64,000 bases of DNA from an uncultured Microbacterium sp. (GCF_900078385.1 NZ_FLQR01000002.1:16100-80099), one strand, 5' to 3'; positions 16,540 to 25,950 are shown, counted from the first letter of the stretch. Numbers and translations: made by a program. Notes: a model not told the origin generated them from the sequence alone.

Positions 16540-17403
16540 TCAGCTCGCCGCCGCCTTGGATTCGGCGCGCAGCACCTGCCACAGCTCGCGGCGCCGCGCC
16601 TGCTCGTCCGGATCGGGGACGGGCGAGGCAGCCATGAGCACGCGCGTGTACGGGTTCTGCGGATCGCGGATCACCTCGTCGGTGATCCCTTCCTCCATCA
16701 CACGGCCGCGGTAGAGCACGACGACACGCTGTGCGAGGAACTCGACGACGGCCATGTCGTGCGCGATGAACAGGTACCCGAGGTCGGATCCGCGGCGGAG
16801 GTCGGCGAGGAGGTTCAGCACCTGCGCCTGCGTGGAGAGATCGAGGGCGCTGACGGCTTCGTCGCACACGACGAGGCGCGGGTCGGTGACGAGGGCGCGC
16901 GCGATCGCGATGCGCTGGCGCTGTCCGCCGGAGAACTGCCGCGGGTAGCGGTCGGCGGAGCCGCCCGGAAGACCCACGGACTGGAGCACGGCGGCCGTGC
17001 GGGCCGCCCGCTCGAGCTTCGAGACGCCGGCGACGCGGAGCGGCTCCGCGATGGCGTCGCCGATCGGCCGGCGCGGGTTCAGGGAGGAGAACGGGTCCTG
17101 GAAGACGGCGCGCAGGTCGCCGCGCAGTTCGCGGCGCTGGGCCGCGCTGGCCCGGGTGATGTCGCGTCCCCGGAACAGGATCTGGCCGCTCGTGACGGGG
17201 ACGAGGCCGAGGATCGCGCGGCCGATCGTCGTCTTGCCCGACCCGGACTCCCCGATGAGCCCGAGGGTCTCGCCGTGCCCGATCGTGAAGGACACGTCGT
17301 CGACGGCGGGAGTGCTGTTCTTGCCGTAGCGCACGACGAGGTTGCGGACCTCGAGGAGCGACCCGCGCTCGTCGGTGGGCGATTCGTTCGGGACCTCGTT
17401 CAC
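16540..17403 (-). CDS. Dpp/Opp-type ABC transporter ATPase (DppF-like)
   Basis: 287-residue ATP-binding subunit at the inner face of the membrane. Walker A is GESGSGKTT at 51-59, the signature is FSGGQRQR, and Walker B is LVVCDEAVSALD. The QDPFSSLNPRR loop is typical of the oligopeptide/dipeptide ATPases. GTG 17403 overlaps the stop of the permease-ATPase fusion, so it is the last gene of a four-gene transporter operon. The C-terminus lacks the long Cys-rich tail seen in its partner ATPase. It is convergent with LysR (8-bp gap, no terminator hairpin seen). Confidence 0.92.
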   Translation of the reverse strand: MNEVPNESPTDERGSLLEVRNLVVRYGKNSTPAVDDVSFTIGHGETLGLIGESGSGKTTIGRAILGLVPVTSGQILFRGRDITRASAAQRRELRGDLRAVFQDPFSSLNPRRPIGDAIAEPLRVAGVSKLERAARTAAVLQSVGLPGGSADRYPRQFSGGQRQRIAIARALVTDPRLVVCDEAVSALDLSTQAQVLNLLADLRRGSDLGYLFIAHDMAVVEFLAQRVVVLYRGRVMEEGITDEVIRDPQNPYTRVLMAASPVPDPDEQARRRELWQVLRAESKAAAS

Positions 17404-19355
17404 AGCGCACCTCCGATCGGGACGGGCACGCGCCATTCGTCCTGACGCCCGCGGACCTCCTCGTGGCGGATGCAGCGCACCTCGCCGATGCCGACCGAGC
17501 GCGGCTCGAGCGGGATGGAGGCCGCGCACTCCGGCTTCGCGAACCGGCAGCGCTCGGCGAACCGGCATCCACTCGGCCACTGGGCGGGCGCCGGCACCTG
17601 ACCCGGGATGGATGCCAGGTGCGTCGTGCCCGGGAGGTTCACGGCGGCATGCGGGTCGGCCGCGAGGAGCGCCATCGTGTACGGGTGCTCGGGTCGCAGC
17701 AGCACGTCGCGGACCGAGCCGGTCTCGACGATCTGCCCCGCGTACATGACGGCGACCTCGTCGCAGAGGTCGGCGACGACACCGAGGTCGTGGGTCACGA
17801 GGATGATCGACATGCCGCGCTCGGCAACGAGCCCCCGCAGGAGGGCGAGGATCTCGGCCTGGACCGTGACGTCCAGCGCCGTCGTCGGCTCGTCTGCGAT
17901 GAGCAGGCTCGGACGGCCGGCGAGCGCGAGCGAGATGGCGACGCGCTGGGCCATGCCGCCGGAGATCTGGTGCGGGTAGCTTTTCAGCACACGCGGCACG
18001 TCGAGGATGCCGACATCGTTCAGCAGCTGAGCGGCGATGGTCTTCGCCTCGGCGCCGCCGACCTTCCGGAGGCGCTTGATCGCGGCGGTGAGCTGGGTGC
18101 CCACCGTGAACATCGGGTCCAGCGCCCTGGTGGGTTCCTGCGAGATGAACGCGATCTCGTGGCCGCGCACGCGCTGCATGGCCTTCTCGTCGGCGCGGGC
18201 GAGGTCGAGGGCGCCCCAGCCGATGCGGCCGGACCGGACGGACAGGCCCGGGGCGAGGAGTCCGAGCATCGCGTACGAGGTGACGCTCTTGCCGCACCCG
18301 GATTCACCGACGAGCCCCATCACGGTGCCGGGCCTGACGTGCAGGTTCACTCCGGTCACGAGGGCGGGGCCGTCGTCGACCCCGAGCACGAGGTCCTCGA
18401 CGACGAGCTCGCGGTCCTCGGCGGGCACGGGGGCGACGGCACCGGTCGTGGTGAGGGTCTCGGGCCGCTTCCGGCGGCGGAGCGTGATGAGCGGAGGCGG
18501 GGTCGAGACGCCGCCGGCGAGGGTGTCGGCAAGGGTGTTCGCCGCGATGATGGTCAGGGCCAGCACGCCGCCCGTCGGCACCATCATCCACGGCTGCTGG
18601 AAGATGAAACGGGAAGCCGCCTGGATCATGCCGCCCCAGGTGGGCTCGGGCGGCTGCGGGCCGAGCCCGATGAAGGCGAGTCCCGCCTGCAGGCCGATCG
18701 CGGCGCCGAAGAGCAGCACGAACTGGACGATCACGGTCGTCGACATGTTCGGGAGCACGTGGCGCAGGCTCGCGATCATCGGCCGTACACCGTCGACGGC
18801 GGCCGCTTCGACGAAGAGCTGGGTGTGCAGCGACTTGGCCTGCCCGAAGAAGATCCGGTACATCGCGCCGAAGAGCAGGAGCCCGAAGAGGATCATCACG
18901 GCCGGCATGTTCGTGCCGATGGCGGCGATCACGGCGAGGATGATGACGGTGCCGGGCAAGGAGAGCACGATCTCGCTGACCCGGTTGGCGACGCTTTCGA
19001 CGCGCGGGCGCCGCGAGGCCCAGAGCGTGACGGGAACCGTCACGAGGACGGCGACGATCGGGGTGAGCAGCGCGATCAGGAGGGTCGGCGCGGCAGCGGT
19101 CAGCAGGCGGGAGAAGATGTCGCGGCCCAGCTCGTCCGTCCCGAGCAGATGCGCTGCGGACGGCCCCTGCAGGACAGCCGTGAGGTCCTGCTCGAGCGGG
19201 CCATACGGCAGCCAGAGCGGCGCCGTGAGGGACGCCAGGACGAGGCCCACGAGCCAGACAGCCGCTGCGACCGCCCACGGCGAGCGCAGGAGTCGGCGGC
19301 CGAGGTGGCGGTCCGCCCGGCGGACGCGGACGATCGAGGTCGTGGAGACGGTCAT
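17400..19355 (-). CDS. fused ABC permease (DppC-like) and ATPase (DppD-like)
   Basis: 651 residues joining two subunits that are usually separate. Residues 1 to about 290 are a DppC-type permease with about six membrane segments, including the [14 protein letters not shown] entry and the conserved EAAAVDG loop. After a short RRRKRPE linker, residues from about 300 form a DppD ATPase with Walker A GESGCGKS, signature ISGGMAQR, Walker [13 protein letters not shown] and the C-terminal CRFAERC-type cysteine motif. There is no frameshift at the junction, so it is a true fusion, an arrangement known in actinobacteria. ATG 19355 overlaps the upstream permease stop. The substrate is unknown; the position beside glycosidases suggests a glycoside or oligosaccharide. 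Confidence 0.92.
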   Translation of the reverse strand: MTVSTTSIVRVRRADRHLGRRLLRSPWAVAAAVWLVGLVLASLTAPLWLPYGPLEQDLTAVLQGPSAAHLLGTDELGRDIFSRLLTAAAPTLLIALLTPIVAVLVTVPVTLWASRRPRVESVANRVSEIVLSLPGTVIILAVIAAIGTNMPAVMILFGLLLFGAMYRIFFGQAKSLHTQLFVEAAAVDGVRPMIASLRHVLPNMSTTVIVQFVLLFGAAIGLQAGLAFIGLGPQPPEPTWGGMIQAASRFIFQQPWMMVPTGGVLALTIIAANTLADTLAGGVSTPPPLITLRRRKRPETLTTTGAVAPVPAEDRELVVEDLVLGVDDGPALVTGVNLHVRPGTVMGLVGESGCGKSVTSYAMLGLLAPGLSVRSGRIGWGALDLARADEKAMQRVRGHEIAFISQEPTRALDPMFTVGTQLTAAIKRLRKVGGAEAKTIAAQLLNDVGILDVPRVLKSYPHQISGGMAQRVAISLALAGRPSLLIADEPTTALDVTVQAEILALLRGLVAERGMSIILVTHDLGVVADLCDEVAVMYAGQIVETGSVRDVLLRPEHPYTMALLAADPHAAVNLPGTTHLASIPGQVPAPAQWPSGCRFAERCRFAKPECAASIPLEPRSVGIGEVRCIRHEEVRGRQDEWRVPVPIGGAL

Positions 19356-20293
19356 GACGCACGCAGCTTCGGGTCGAGGGCGCGGGTCATGAGCTCCAGC
19401 GCGAGGTTGACGATGACGACGACGACCGTCGCGACCAGGACGAGGGCCTGGACGAACGGCAGGTCCGCAGAGCCGACGGCGGACTGCATCGCCTGGCCGA
19501 TGCCGGGGAGGGCGAAGAGCACCTCGATGACGACCGAGCCGCCGAAGAGGACGATGAACTGCACGGCGATGCTCGCGAGGATCGGCAGGCTCGCGCCGCG
19601 CAGCGCGTGCACGTAGATGATGCGGGTCGTGGGGGTGCCGAGGGCCCGGAGGCTCCGCATGTGCTCCTGCGTGAGCACCTCGCCCATGGACGCGCGCGTC
19701 TGCCGGGCGATGCCGGCCGCAGACGTGATGGCGATCGTGAGGACCGGCAGGACGAGCGAACGCGCCCATGCCTCCGGGTTGGTCTGCAGGGGCACGAAGC
19801 CGGTCGCCGGCAGCAGTCGCAGCTGGACGGCGAACAGGAAGACGAGCAGGACGCCGACCCAGAAGGCCGGCAGGGAGAGCAGGATGCCGGAGGTCGCGGC
19901 GAGCACGCGGTCGACGGCGCCGCCGCGCACCGCGGCGACGATGCCCATCACGACACCCACGACGAGGCTGAGGAGCGTCCCGAAGACGGCGAGCGCCGCG
20001 GTCACGGGCAGGCGCTTGGCGATGTCCGCCGCGATGTCACGGCCGTCGATCAGCGAGACGCCGAGGTTGCCGGTGAGGACCTGGCCCACCCAGTTCGCGT
20101 ACTGCACGACCCAGGGGTCGTACCAGCCGAGGGCCACGTTGTACGCGTGGACCTGCTCCGGGGTCGCCGCCTGTCCCAGCGCCACGCCGCCCGGAGTCGA
20201 GCCCGAAAGCTGCACCAGCACGAAGGCGATGGCTGTCGCGACGACGAGCGTCAGGACGGCGAACGCGAGCCGCTTGAGGATGAAGATGACCAT
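19352..20293 (-). CDS. Dpp/Opp-type ABC transporter permease (DppB-like)
   Basis: 313-residue inner-membrane permease with about six membrane segments. The first (MVIFILKRLAFAVLTLVVAT) carries the family's N-terminal start, and the EAA-like loop reads RSLRALGTPTTRIIYVHALRGA. It forms the translocation pore together with the DppC half of the fusion. The gene overlaps the fusion by 4 bases and follows the binding-protein gene after a strong hairpin. Confidence 0.93.
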   Translation of the reverse strand: MVIFILKRLAFAVLTLVVATAIAFVLVQLSGSTPGGVALGQAATPEQVHAYNVALGWYDPWVVQYANWVGQVLTGNLGVSLIDGRDIAADIAKRLPVTAALAVFGTLLSLVVGVVMGIVAAVRGGAVDRVLAATSGILLSLPAFWVGVLLVFLFAVQLRLLPATGFVPLQTNPEAWARSLVLPVLTIAITSAAGIARQTRASMGEVLTQEHMRSLRALGTPTTRIIYVHALRGASLPILASIAVQFIVLFGGSVVIEVLFALPGIGQAMQSAVGSADLPFVQALVLVATVVVVIVNLALELMTRALDPKLRAS

Positions 20294-20308
20294 GGTGGCC
20301 TCCCGGGA

Positions 20309-20342
20309 GGCCCGGTGCCGGACGTGCGTCCGGCACCGGGCC
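20309..20342 (-). terminator. 15-bp perfect hairpin between binding-protein and permease genes
   Basis: GGCCCGGTGCCGGAC (20309-20323) pairs perfectly with 20328-20342 around GTGC. It lies in the 54-bp gap after the binding-protein gene. It probably acts as an attenuator or 3' stabiliser so that more binding protein than permease is made, as in other ABC operons. Confidence 0.75.
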
Positions 20343-20347
20343 GTCGG

Positions 20348-21913
20348 TCAGGATGCGGGCGTCAGCGTCGCCAGGATCGGGAAGGGCTCGGCGCCGACGA
20401 AGGTCGGTTCGGCGACCTTCTCGGTGTTGTACGTCCACGGAGCGAGCTGCTCGTAGAGCGGGATGAGCCAGCCCGCGTCGACGATCGCGCGGTTGAGGTC
20501 GGTGAGGGCCGCAGCCTTCGCGTCCTCGTCCGTGCCCGCCGCACCGTACGCACCGGCCGCGCCCTTGATCGCCGGGTTGTCCGCGCCGTGGAAGTTCGCG
20601 AAGCCGAACAGCACGCCGAAGACGTTGCCGGGAGGGTTCGTCCACGTGAGGGCGATGGGACCGCCGAGCGGCTCCTTCTGGACGGCGGCGAACGACTCCT
20701 CGGTGGATGCGGCGTTCTTCAGCGTCACGTTCACACCGATGGCCGCCCAGAACGGCTGCAGGGCCTCGAGGTCGCGCTGGCTGGTCGGGCTGATCGTGAA
20801 CGTCAGGTCGAAGCCGTCCGGGTAGCCGGCCTCGGCCAGCAGGTCCTTCGCGGCCTCCGGGTCGTACGCGTACTCGTCCTCGAGCTCCGCGATGTAGCCG
20901 GGGCTGTCGGCGGGCAGTGCGCTCGCGGTCGGAACCTCGCCGGGATGCACGGCGTTGACGAATTCTTCGCGGTCGATCGCGAGCGAGAGCGCCTTGAACA
21001 CGCGCGGGTCCGCCCACTGGGGCGCCGTGGCGCCGGCCTTGTCGAACGCGATGATGTTCTGGATCGTGCCGCCGTTGGCGACGTGACCGATGCCGGCCGA
21101 CTCGGCCTGGGCCTGCGTCTCCGCCGTGATGTACGCGACGTCGACCTCGCCGGAGATGGCGGCGCTGACCCGCGCCTGCGGGTCGAGGATGGGCCGGAAC
21201 TCGTAGGAGTCGAACGGGTAGTCGTCGGCGTCGGGGTGGTCGTCCTTCTTGACGAGGACGTACGAGTTGCCCTTGACGGTGGCGTCGAGGTCGACCTCGA
21301 GCGGGCCGGACCCGTCGGGCGTGGAGTCGAGGCTGCCGCGATCGGCGACGCCGTCGGCGCCGACGATGGCACCCGCCGGCAGCACGAGGTTCGCCTCGAA
21401 GCCGGGCTTGGGCGCGGCGAAGGCGAGGGTGACGGTGTCCTCGTCGACGACCGTGACCTCGGTGATCTCGTTGTTGCCGCCGGTCGCGAGCTGCGAGTAG
21501 GCGGACAGGTCGGAGTCTCCGCGGAAGTCGAGGTTCTTCTTGACGAGGTCGGCGCTGAGCGTCGTGCCGTCGGCGAAGGTCGCGCTCGTGTCGAGGTCGA
21601 GCGTCAGCTCGGTCTGGTCCTCGTTGTAGGTGAACTCCGTCACGAGGTCGGGGACCACGCTGCCGTCCTGGGCGAGCACGAAGAGCGAGTCGTAGACGCC
21701 CTCGAAGAACATCCGCTGACCGGCCGAGTAGCGGATGGGGTCGTAGCCGAGCGGCGCCTGGTCGGAGTCGAGGCCGATGACGAGCTTGGCGGTGTCGGGT
21801 GCGTCGCCCGTGGGGCCGTTTCCGGCGGTGCCGGTGCAGGCCGTCAGGGCGAGCGCGGATGCGGCGAGTGCCGCGGCCGCGGCGAGTGCGCGGTTCCTGG
21901 TGCTGTGAGACAT
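20348..21913 (-). CDS. ABC transporter substrate-binding lipoprotein (SBP_bac_5)
   Basis: 521-residue extracytoplasmic binding protein of the DppA/OppA type. An N-terminal signal ends in a lipobox LTAC (about 22-25), so the mature protein is lipid-anchored outside. LVIGLDSDQAPLGYDPIRY, an FTISPTSQRDLEALQPFWAAIG-like region and the two-lobed family length are all as expected. ATG 21913 has GGAGATCAGG before it. It is the first gene of the transporter operon, which goes on through permease, fusion and ATPase. The ligand is unknown; in this neighbourhood a glycoside or rhamnosylated compound is plausible. Confidence 0.92.
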   Translation of the reverse strand: MSHSTRNRALAAAAALAASALALTACTGTAGNGPTGDAPDTAKLVIGLDSDQAPLGYDPIRYSAGQRMFFEGVYDSLFVLAQDGSVVPDLVTEFTYNEDQTELTLDLDTSATFADGTTLSADLVKKNLDFRGDSDLSAYSQLATGGNNEITEVTVVDEDTVTLAFAAPKPGFEANLVLPAGAIVGADGVADRGSLDSTPDGSGPLEVDLDATVKGNSYVLVKKDDHPDADDYPFDSYEFRPILDPQARVSAAISGEVDVAYITAETQAQAESAGIGHVANGGTIQNIIAFDKAGATAPQWADPRVFKALSLAIDREEFVNAVHPGEVPTASALPADSPGYIAELEDEYAYDPEAAKDLLAEAGYPDGFDLTFTISPTSQRDLEALQPFWAAIGVNVTLKNAASTEESFAAVQKEPLGGPIALTWTNPPGNVFGVLFGFANFHGADNPAIKGAAGAYGAAGTDEDAKAAALTDLNRAIVDAGWLIPLYEQLAPWTYNTEKVAEPTFVGAEPFPILATLTPAS

Positions 21914-22051
21914 CCTGATCTCCAATGATCGGTGTGCTGTGGTGACTGCGTTGTCGTGGGCAATCGGGTGCCCGCCGTATTCAGGGTGACTGAGGGTGGC
22001 CGGAAAGGCCATGTGGAACTGGTGTCCTGGTCGTTAGTCTCCCTCTAATGT

Positions 22052-22065
22052 TTGAATCGTCTCAA
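22052..22065. promoter_or_regulatory. LacI-type operator-like dyad upstream of the transporter operon
   Basis: On the minus strand TTGAGACGATTCAA has TTGA/TCAA arms around a central CG, the usual look of LacI/GalR-family sites. It lies about 140 nt upstream of the binding-protein ATG, in the 188-bp gap after the glucosidase. No lacI-type gene is present in the window, so its regulator would be elsewhere. Confidence 0.4.
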
Positions 22066-22101
22066 CAACGGTTTTCCGGCCTGGGAGTGTAAACCGCGAC
22101 C

Positions 22102-23358
22102 TCACGGCAGCGGGACGGTGGCGGCCGCCGCGCGGGCGGTTGCCACGTAGGCGGCGTAGGCCCCCGCGCTCGGCTTGGCCGTCCTCGCGAACGTCTCCGA
22201 GTCCACCTCGTGCAGGCCCAGCCGGGGCCCGTAGCCGAAGATCCACTCGAAGTTGTCCATGAGCGTCCAGTGGCAGTAGCCGAGGACCGGGATGCCGTCG
22301 GCGATCGCGTCGGCGAGCAGGTCGAGCGACGGCGCGATGAACCCGGCGCGGATCGCGTCGTCCGGTGTCGAGACCCCGTGCTCGGTCACGAGGACCGGGA
22401 CGCCGCTCACCTGATGGGCGTACTCGACCGCCCCGCGCAGCGATGCGGGATCGACGGGCGTGCCCATGCCGTTGAGCACGGCACCCGCGGGCGGCGGCAG
22501 CAGTCCGTCGGGACCGTAGACCAGTCGCTCGTAGTTCTGCACGCCGACGAAGTCGTCGGCTGCAGCGAGGCGCAGCCAGTAGTCGTACACCTCGGCGCGC
22601 TTGCGGTTGCGCACGGCTTCGCCGCCGGGCGCCGCGACGTCGTCGCACATCGCGAGCGACAGCCCGACCGGAAGCTCGGGGCGACGCTCCTTGACGGCCG
22701 CCTTGGCGGCGAGGTGCGCGGCGGTCATCCCCGCGCGCATGCCGGCGAAGTCCTCGCGCAGCATGACGTTGCCCGCCCGGTAGCGCTCGACGCCTGCCGC
22801 GACGGAGGCCGCTGCGAGCGTCTGCTTCTCGAGCTCCGCGACGAACGGCGGAAGGCCGGCCCAGGTGAGCATCTCCGGCAGGTCCGGCTCGTTGAAGGTC
22901 ACGACGTACGCGATGCGGTCGCCGAAGCGGTCCATGACGGCGCCGGTGAACCGCGCGAACAGGGCGGGCGCCTCCGGGTCGAGCCAGGCGCTGCGCGCGG
23001 CGAACCAGTGCGGGGACGTGAAGTGGCTGAGCGTCACGAGCGGCGTCAGGCCGCGAGCGTGGCATCCGTCGACGATCGCCTCGTAGTGCGCGAGCGCCTC
23101 CTCCGAGAACTCGCCCTCGACGGGTTCGATGCGCGCCCACTCGACGGAGAACCGGTAGGCGTTCAGGCCCATGCCGGCGACGAGATCGAGGTCGCCCTCC
23201 CACAGCTCCCACCCGTTGCACGCCTTGCCGCTGGGCTCACGGAACACGGTGGGCGAGACGTTCTCGAGGAACCAGGTGTCGCTCGTGACGTTGTCGCCCT
23301 CGTTCTGGTGCCCTGCCGTGGCGACTCCCCACAGGAAGCCGGTCGGAAACGCGGTCAT
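22102..23358 (-). CDS. GH1 beta-glucosidase
   Basis: 418-residue family 1 glycoside hydrolase without a signal peptide, thus cytosolic. It would remove beta-linked glucose (or a related sugar) from an imported glycoside. FLWGVATAGHQNEG near the start, FSVEWARIEP, acid/base Glu157 in TFNEP and nucleophile Glu326 in VTEHG (the usual TENG with His for Asn) are visible. It is a little shorter than the usual ~450 residues. GAAAGGG precedes ATG 23358. It follows two FAH hydrolases and two SDRs in the same direction, so the sugar-releasing step is co-expressed with the downstream enzymes. Confidence 0.92.
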   Translation of the reverse strand: MTAFPTGFLWGVATAGHQNEGDNVTSDTWFLENVSPTVFREPSGKACNGWELWEGDLDLVAGMGLNAYRFSVEWARIEPVEGEFSEEALAHYEAIVDGCHARGLTPLVTLSHFTSPHWFAARSAWLDPEAPALFARFTGAVMDRFGDRIAYVVTFNEPDLPEMLTWAGLPPFVAELEKQTLAAASVAAGVERYRAGNVMLREDFAGMRAGMTAAHLAAKAAVKERRPELPVGLSLAMCDDVAAPGGEAVRNRKRAEVYDYWLRLAAADDFVGVQNYERLVYGPDGLLPPPAGAVLNGMGTPVDPASLRGAVEYAHQVSGVPVLVTEHGVSTPDDAIRAGFIAPSLDLLADAIADGIPVLGYCHWTLMDNFEWIFGYGPRLGLHEVDSETFARTAKPSAGAYAAYVATARAAAATVPLP

Positions 23359-23405
23359 GGTGTCCCTTTCGTGGCCGTCGGCGTCGACGGCTGTTCGGTT
23401 GCCGC

Positions 23406-24248
23406 TCACTCGGCGGCGGTGAAGCGGGTGGTGATCTCGCCGATGCCCTCGATGGTGCTCGTGAGGACCTCTCCGGCGTGGAGGAAGCGCTTGGGAGTGC
23501 GGGCGTTGCCGACCCCGGACGGCGTGCCGGTGAAGATGATGTCGCCGGGCCACAGCGTCACGACCGCCGACAGCCGCGCGACGAGCTCCGGGATGTCGTA
23601 GATCAAGCGCGACGTGCGGGACTCCTGCAGGGTCTCCCCGTCGAGGGCGCACGCGATCGCGAGGTCGGCGGGGTCGTCCAGCTCGTCCGGCGTGACGAGC
23701 CAGGGCCCCGTCGGCGAGAAGCCCGGGTGGGACTTCGCGAGGCTGAACTGCGGCCGCTGCCCGGCCATCTGCGCGAGACGCTCGGACAGGTCCTGGCCGA
23801 CCGTGAGGCCCGCGACGTGCTGCCAGGCGGCGCTCCGGTCGATGCCGTGGCCGCCGACGCCGATCGCGACGACCAGCTCGACCTCCCAGTCGACGTTGCC
23901 TGCGGGAAGGGCGACCGTCGCCTCGGGACCCGTCAGGCTCGAGGCGAACTTCGTGAACGTCACCGGCAGGCTGTCCGGCGGGTAGCCGGCCTCCTCGGCG
24001 TGCTCGCGGTAGTTGACGCCGATCGCGAAGATCTGCGGCGGGCGGGGCACCGGCGGTCCGAGCTCGGCGCGGTCGAACGCGGCGCCGGCGACATCGACGG
24101 TCGCCGCCCACGCGCGGAACGACTCCCAGTCCGCGAACGCCGCCATCGGGTCGGGGCCGAAGCGCCCGCCGGAGGCGGTCTCGACGTCGACGGCGGTCTC
24201 GGCCGCCGTCACGAGCACGAGGCGGCCGGCGAGGTTCGCGATCCTCAC
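23406..24248 (-). CDS. FAH-family hydrolase 1
   Basis: 280-residue fumarylacetoacetate-hydrolase-family protein. Family members cleave C-C bonds of 2,4-dioxo (acylpyruvate-type) acids or hydrate/decarboxylate related acids, with Mg or Ca. Metal ligands Glu122 and Glu124 (DWEVELVVAIG) and Asp153 (GQDLSERL) are present, with the family spacing, and the C-terminal LWPGDIIFTGTPSGVG block is typical. The GTG at 24248 overlaps the stop of FAH 2 (GTGA). Possible roles are hydrolysis of an aromatic ring-fission product or of a 2,4-diketo-3-deoxy sugar acid; sequence alone does not decide. Confidence 0.88.
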   Translation of the reverse strand: MRIANLAGRLVLVTAAETAVDVETASGGRFGPDPMAAFADWESFRAWAATVDVAGAAFDRAELGPPVPRPPQIFAIGVNYREHAEEAGYPPDSLPVTFTKFASSLTGPEATVALPAGNVDWEVELVVAIGVGGHGIDRSAAWQHVAGLTVGQDLSERLAQMAGQRPQFSLAKSHPGFSPTGPWLVTPDELDDPADLAIACALDGETLQESRTSRLIYDIPELVARLSAVVTLWPGDIIFTGTPSGVGNARTPKRFLHAGEVLTSTIEGIGEITTRFTAAE

Positions 24249-25120
24249 CAGTCCACCCGCTGCGGGGCGGGCTGGCCGTACCGCTCCTCCCAGGAGATGA
24301 CCTTGTTGCGGAGCGTGCCGATGCCCTCGATCTCGGCCTCGACGACGTCGCCGGGCTGCAGGTAGAAGTCGAACGGGTTCTTCTGCACGGCGGCGACGCC
24401 GGAGATGGTACCCGTCGTGATGAGGTCGCCCGCGGAGAAGACCTGCGGCGAGTGGTAGGCCACGAGGTGCGGCCAGCGGATGCGGGTCTGGTTGGTGTTG
24501 CCCTGCTGACGCACCTCGCCGTTGACGCGCAGCTGCATCGCGAGGTTGTGCATGTCGGGCACCTCGTCCTTCGTGACGATCCACGGCCCGATGGGGCAGA
24601 ACGTGTCGATGCCCTTCGAGAACGAGAAGACGCCCGACTCCATCTCCTTGCGCTGGATGTCGCGCGCCGTGATGTCGTTGAACACGGTGAACCCGGCGAT
24701 GTAGTCCTCGGCCTCCTCGGGGGAGAAGAACTTGCCGCTCTTGCCGATGACGATCGCGAGCTCCAGCTCGTAGTCGAGTTCCTTCGTGAGCCCCTCGGGG
24801 TAGACGATGTCCTCGTCGGGTCCGATGATCGCGTCGAGGTTCTGGAAGAACACGATGCCCTTGTGCACGGGGTGCGACCAGTCCACCGCCGTCAGCTCGT
24901 TGTGGTGGTCGGCGAAGTTGCCGGCCGTGTGGAAGAACTTCTTCGGACGGATCGGCGCGCGCAGCGTCACGTCGGCGTAGGCGAGCCGCTCCCCCGTCTC
25001 GCGGACGTCGCCGCCGCGTTCGAAGTACTCGCGGGTGGAGGGGACGTCGAGTTCGATGACGACGCCCTCCTCGAGCTCGAGGCGGGCGACGCGGCCCTCG
25101 TCGAAGGTGATGAGCTTCAT
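24245..25120 (-). CDS. FAH-family hydrolase 2
   Basis: 291-residue FAH-family protein, a distant paralogue of the next gene. The ligands Glu118, Glu120 (DYELELAIVIG) and Asp149 (FNDITARD) have the same spacing (E-x-E then 29 residues to D). KKFFHTAGNFADHHNE and the C-terminal GDLITTGTISGV are as in acylpyruvase/ureidoglycolate-lyase-like members. AAGGAAAA lies 10 nt before ATG 25120, and a pentanucleotide repeat lies just upstream of it. Pairing with two SDRs is the pattern of diketo-sugar-acid routes and also of aromatic routes. Confidence 0.88.
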   Translation of the reverse strand: MKLITFDEGRVARLELEEGVVIELDVPSTREYFERGGDVRETGERLAYADVTLRAPIRPKKFFHTAGNFADHHNELTAVDWSHPVHKGIVFFQNLDAIIGPDEDIVYPEGLTKELDYELELAIVIGKSGKFFSPEEAEDYIAGFTVFNDITARDIQRKEMESGVFSFSKGIDTFCPIGPWIVTKDEVPDMHNLAMQLRVNGEVRQQGNTNQTRIRWPHLVAYHSPQVFSAGDLITTGTISGVAAVQKNPFDFYLQPGDVVEAEIEGIGTLRNKVISWEERYGQPAPQRVDW

Positions 25121-25135
25121 TGGTCGTTTTCCTTG

Positions 25136-25155
25136 TCGTGTCGTGTCGTGTCGTG
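25136..25155. repeat. (TCGTG)x4 short tandem repeat
   Basis: Four exact TCGTG units lie in the 50-bp gap between SDR 1 and FAH 2, just upstream of the FAH 2 ribosome site. A change in copy number would alter leader length but not a reading frame. Confidence 0.85.
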
Positions 25156-25170
25156 CTCAGGAGCCGGGGC

Positions 25171-25950
25171 TCAGGCGCCGACCATGTTGAATCCGCCGTC
25201 GGCGAGCATGTAGCCCCCGGTCAGGTGCGCGGCCTCGTCGGTCGCGAGCCAGAGGCACGTGCCCGCGACGAACTCCGGCGGCGGGATGTGGCCCATGGGG
25301 GTCTGGGAGATGAGCTGCTCGCGGCGGCCGTTCCTCCAGTCCTCGCGCTGCAGAAGACGCTCGGTCTCCATGAAGCCGGGCGCGAACGTGTTCACGCGGA
25401 CCGCGGGGGCGAACGCCTTCGCGTACGACTTCGTGATGCCGAGGATGCCGTACTTCGCGGCCGCGTACTGCGGCGCGCGGGGCGAGCCGCGGACGATGAC
25501 GGTGGAGCCGACATTGACGATGCTGCCGTGCCCCTGCTCCAGCATCCGCTCGCCGAACTCGTGCGTCATGAGCAGCGTGCCCTTGACGTCCACGTCGATG
25601 ACGGCATCGAGCGATTCCTGCGTGAGCTCGCGCCACGACATCTGCTCGCTGGACACGTCGCCGACGTTGTTGACGAGCACATCCAGCACGCCGAACGCCG
25701 CCCAGACCTCGTCGGCCATCCGCTTGATCTCGTCCCACTTCGAGATGTCGGCCTGCACGAGGATGCCGTCACTGCCGGCCGCGCGCACGCGCTCCAGAGT
25801 CTTCTCGGCTCCTGCGCGGGAGCTGTTGTAGTGGATGGCGACCTTCGCGCCCTCCTGTGCCGCGCGGGCGGCGATCTCGGCGCCGAAGCCCGTTCCCGCG
25901 CCCGTGACGAGCACGGTCTTTCCGGCGAACCGGGGGTAGATCTCCGTCAT
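25171..25950 (-). CDS. short-chain dehydrogenase/reductase 1
   Basis: 259-residue classical SDR oxidoreductase (NAD(P)-dependent, cytosolic). TGAGTGFG lies at 16-23, NNVG near 94-97, and the catalytic set Ser149, Tyr162 and Lys166 is intact (QYAAAKYG). GGYMLADGGFN closes the fold. AAGGAGATC precedes ATG 25950. Candidate roles are oxidation of a sugar, a 2-keto-3-deoxy acid or an aromatic diol. It lies 15 bp after SDR 2 and 50 bp before FAH 2, in one operon. Confidence 0.9.
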   Translation of the reverse strand: MTEIYPRFAGKTVLVTGAGTGFGAEIAARAAQEGAKVAIHYNSSRAGAEKTLERVRAAGSDGILVQADISKWDEIKRMADEVWAAFGVLDVLVNNVGDVSSEQMSWRELTQESLDAVIDVDVKGTLLMTHEFGERMLEQGHGSIVNVGSTVIVRGSPRAPQYAAAKYGILGITKSYAKAFAPAVRVNTFAPGFMETERLLQREDWRNGRREQLISQTPMGHIPPPEFVAGTCLWLATDEAAHLTGGYMLADGGFNMVGA

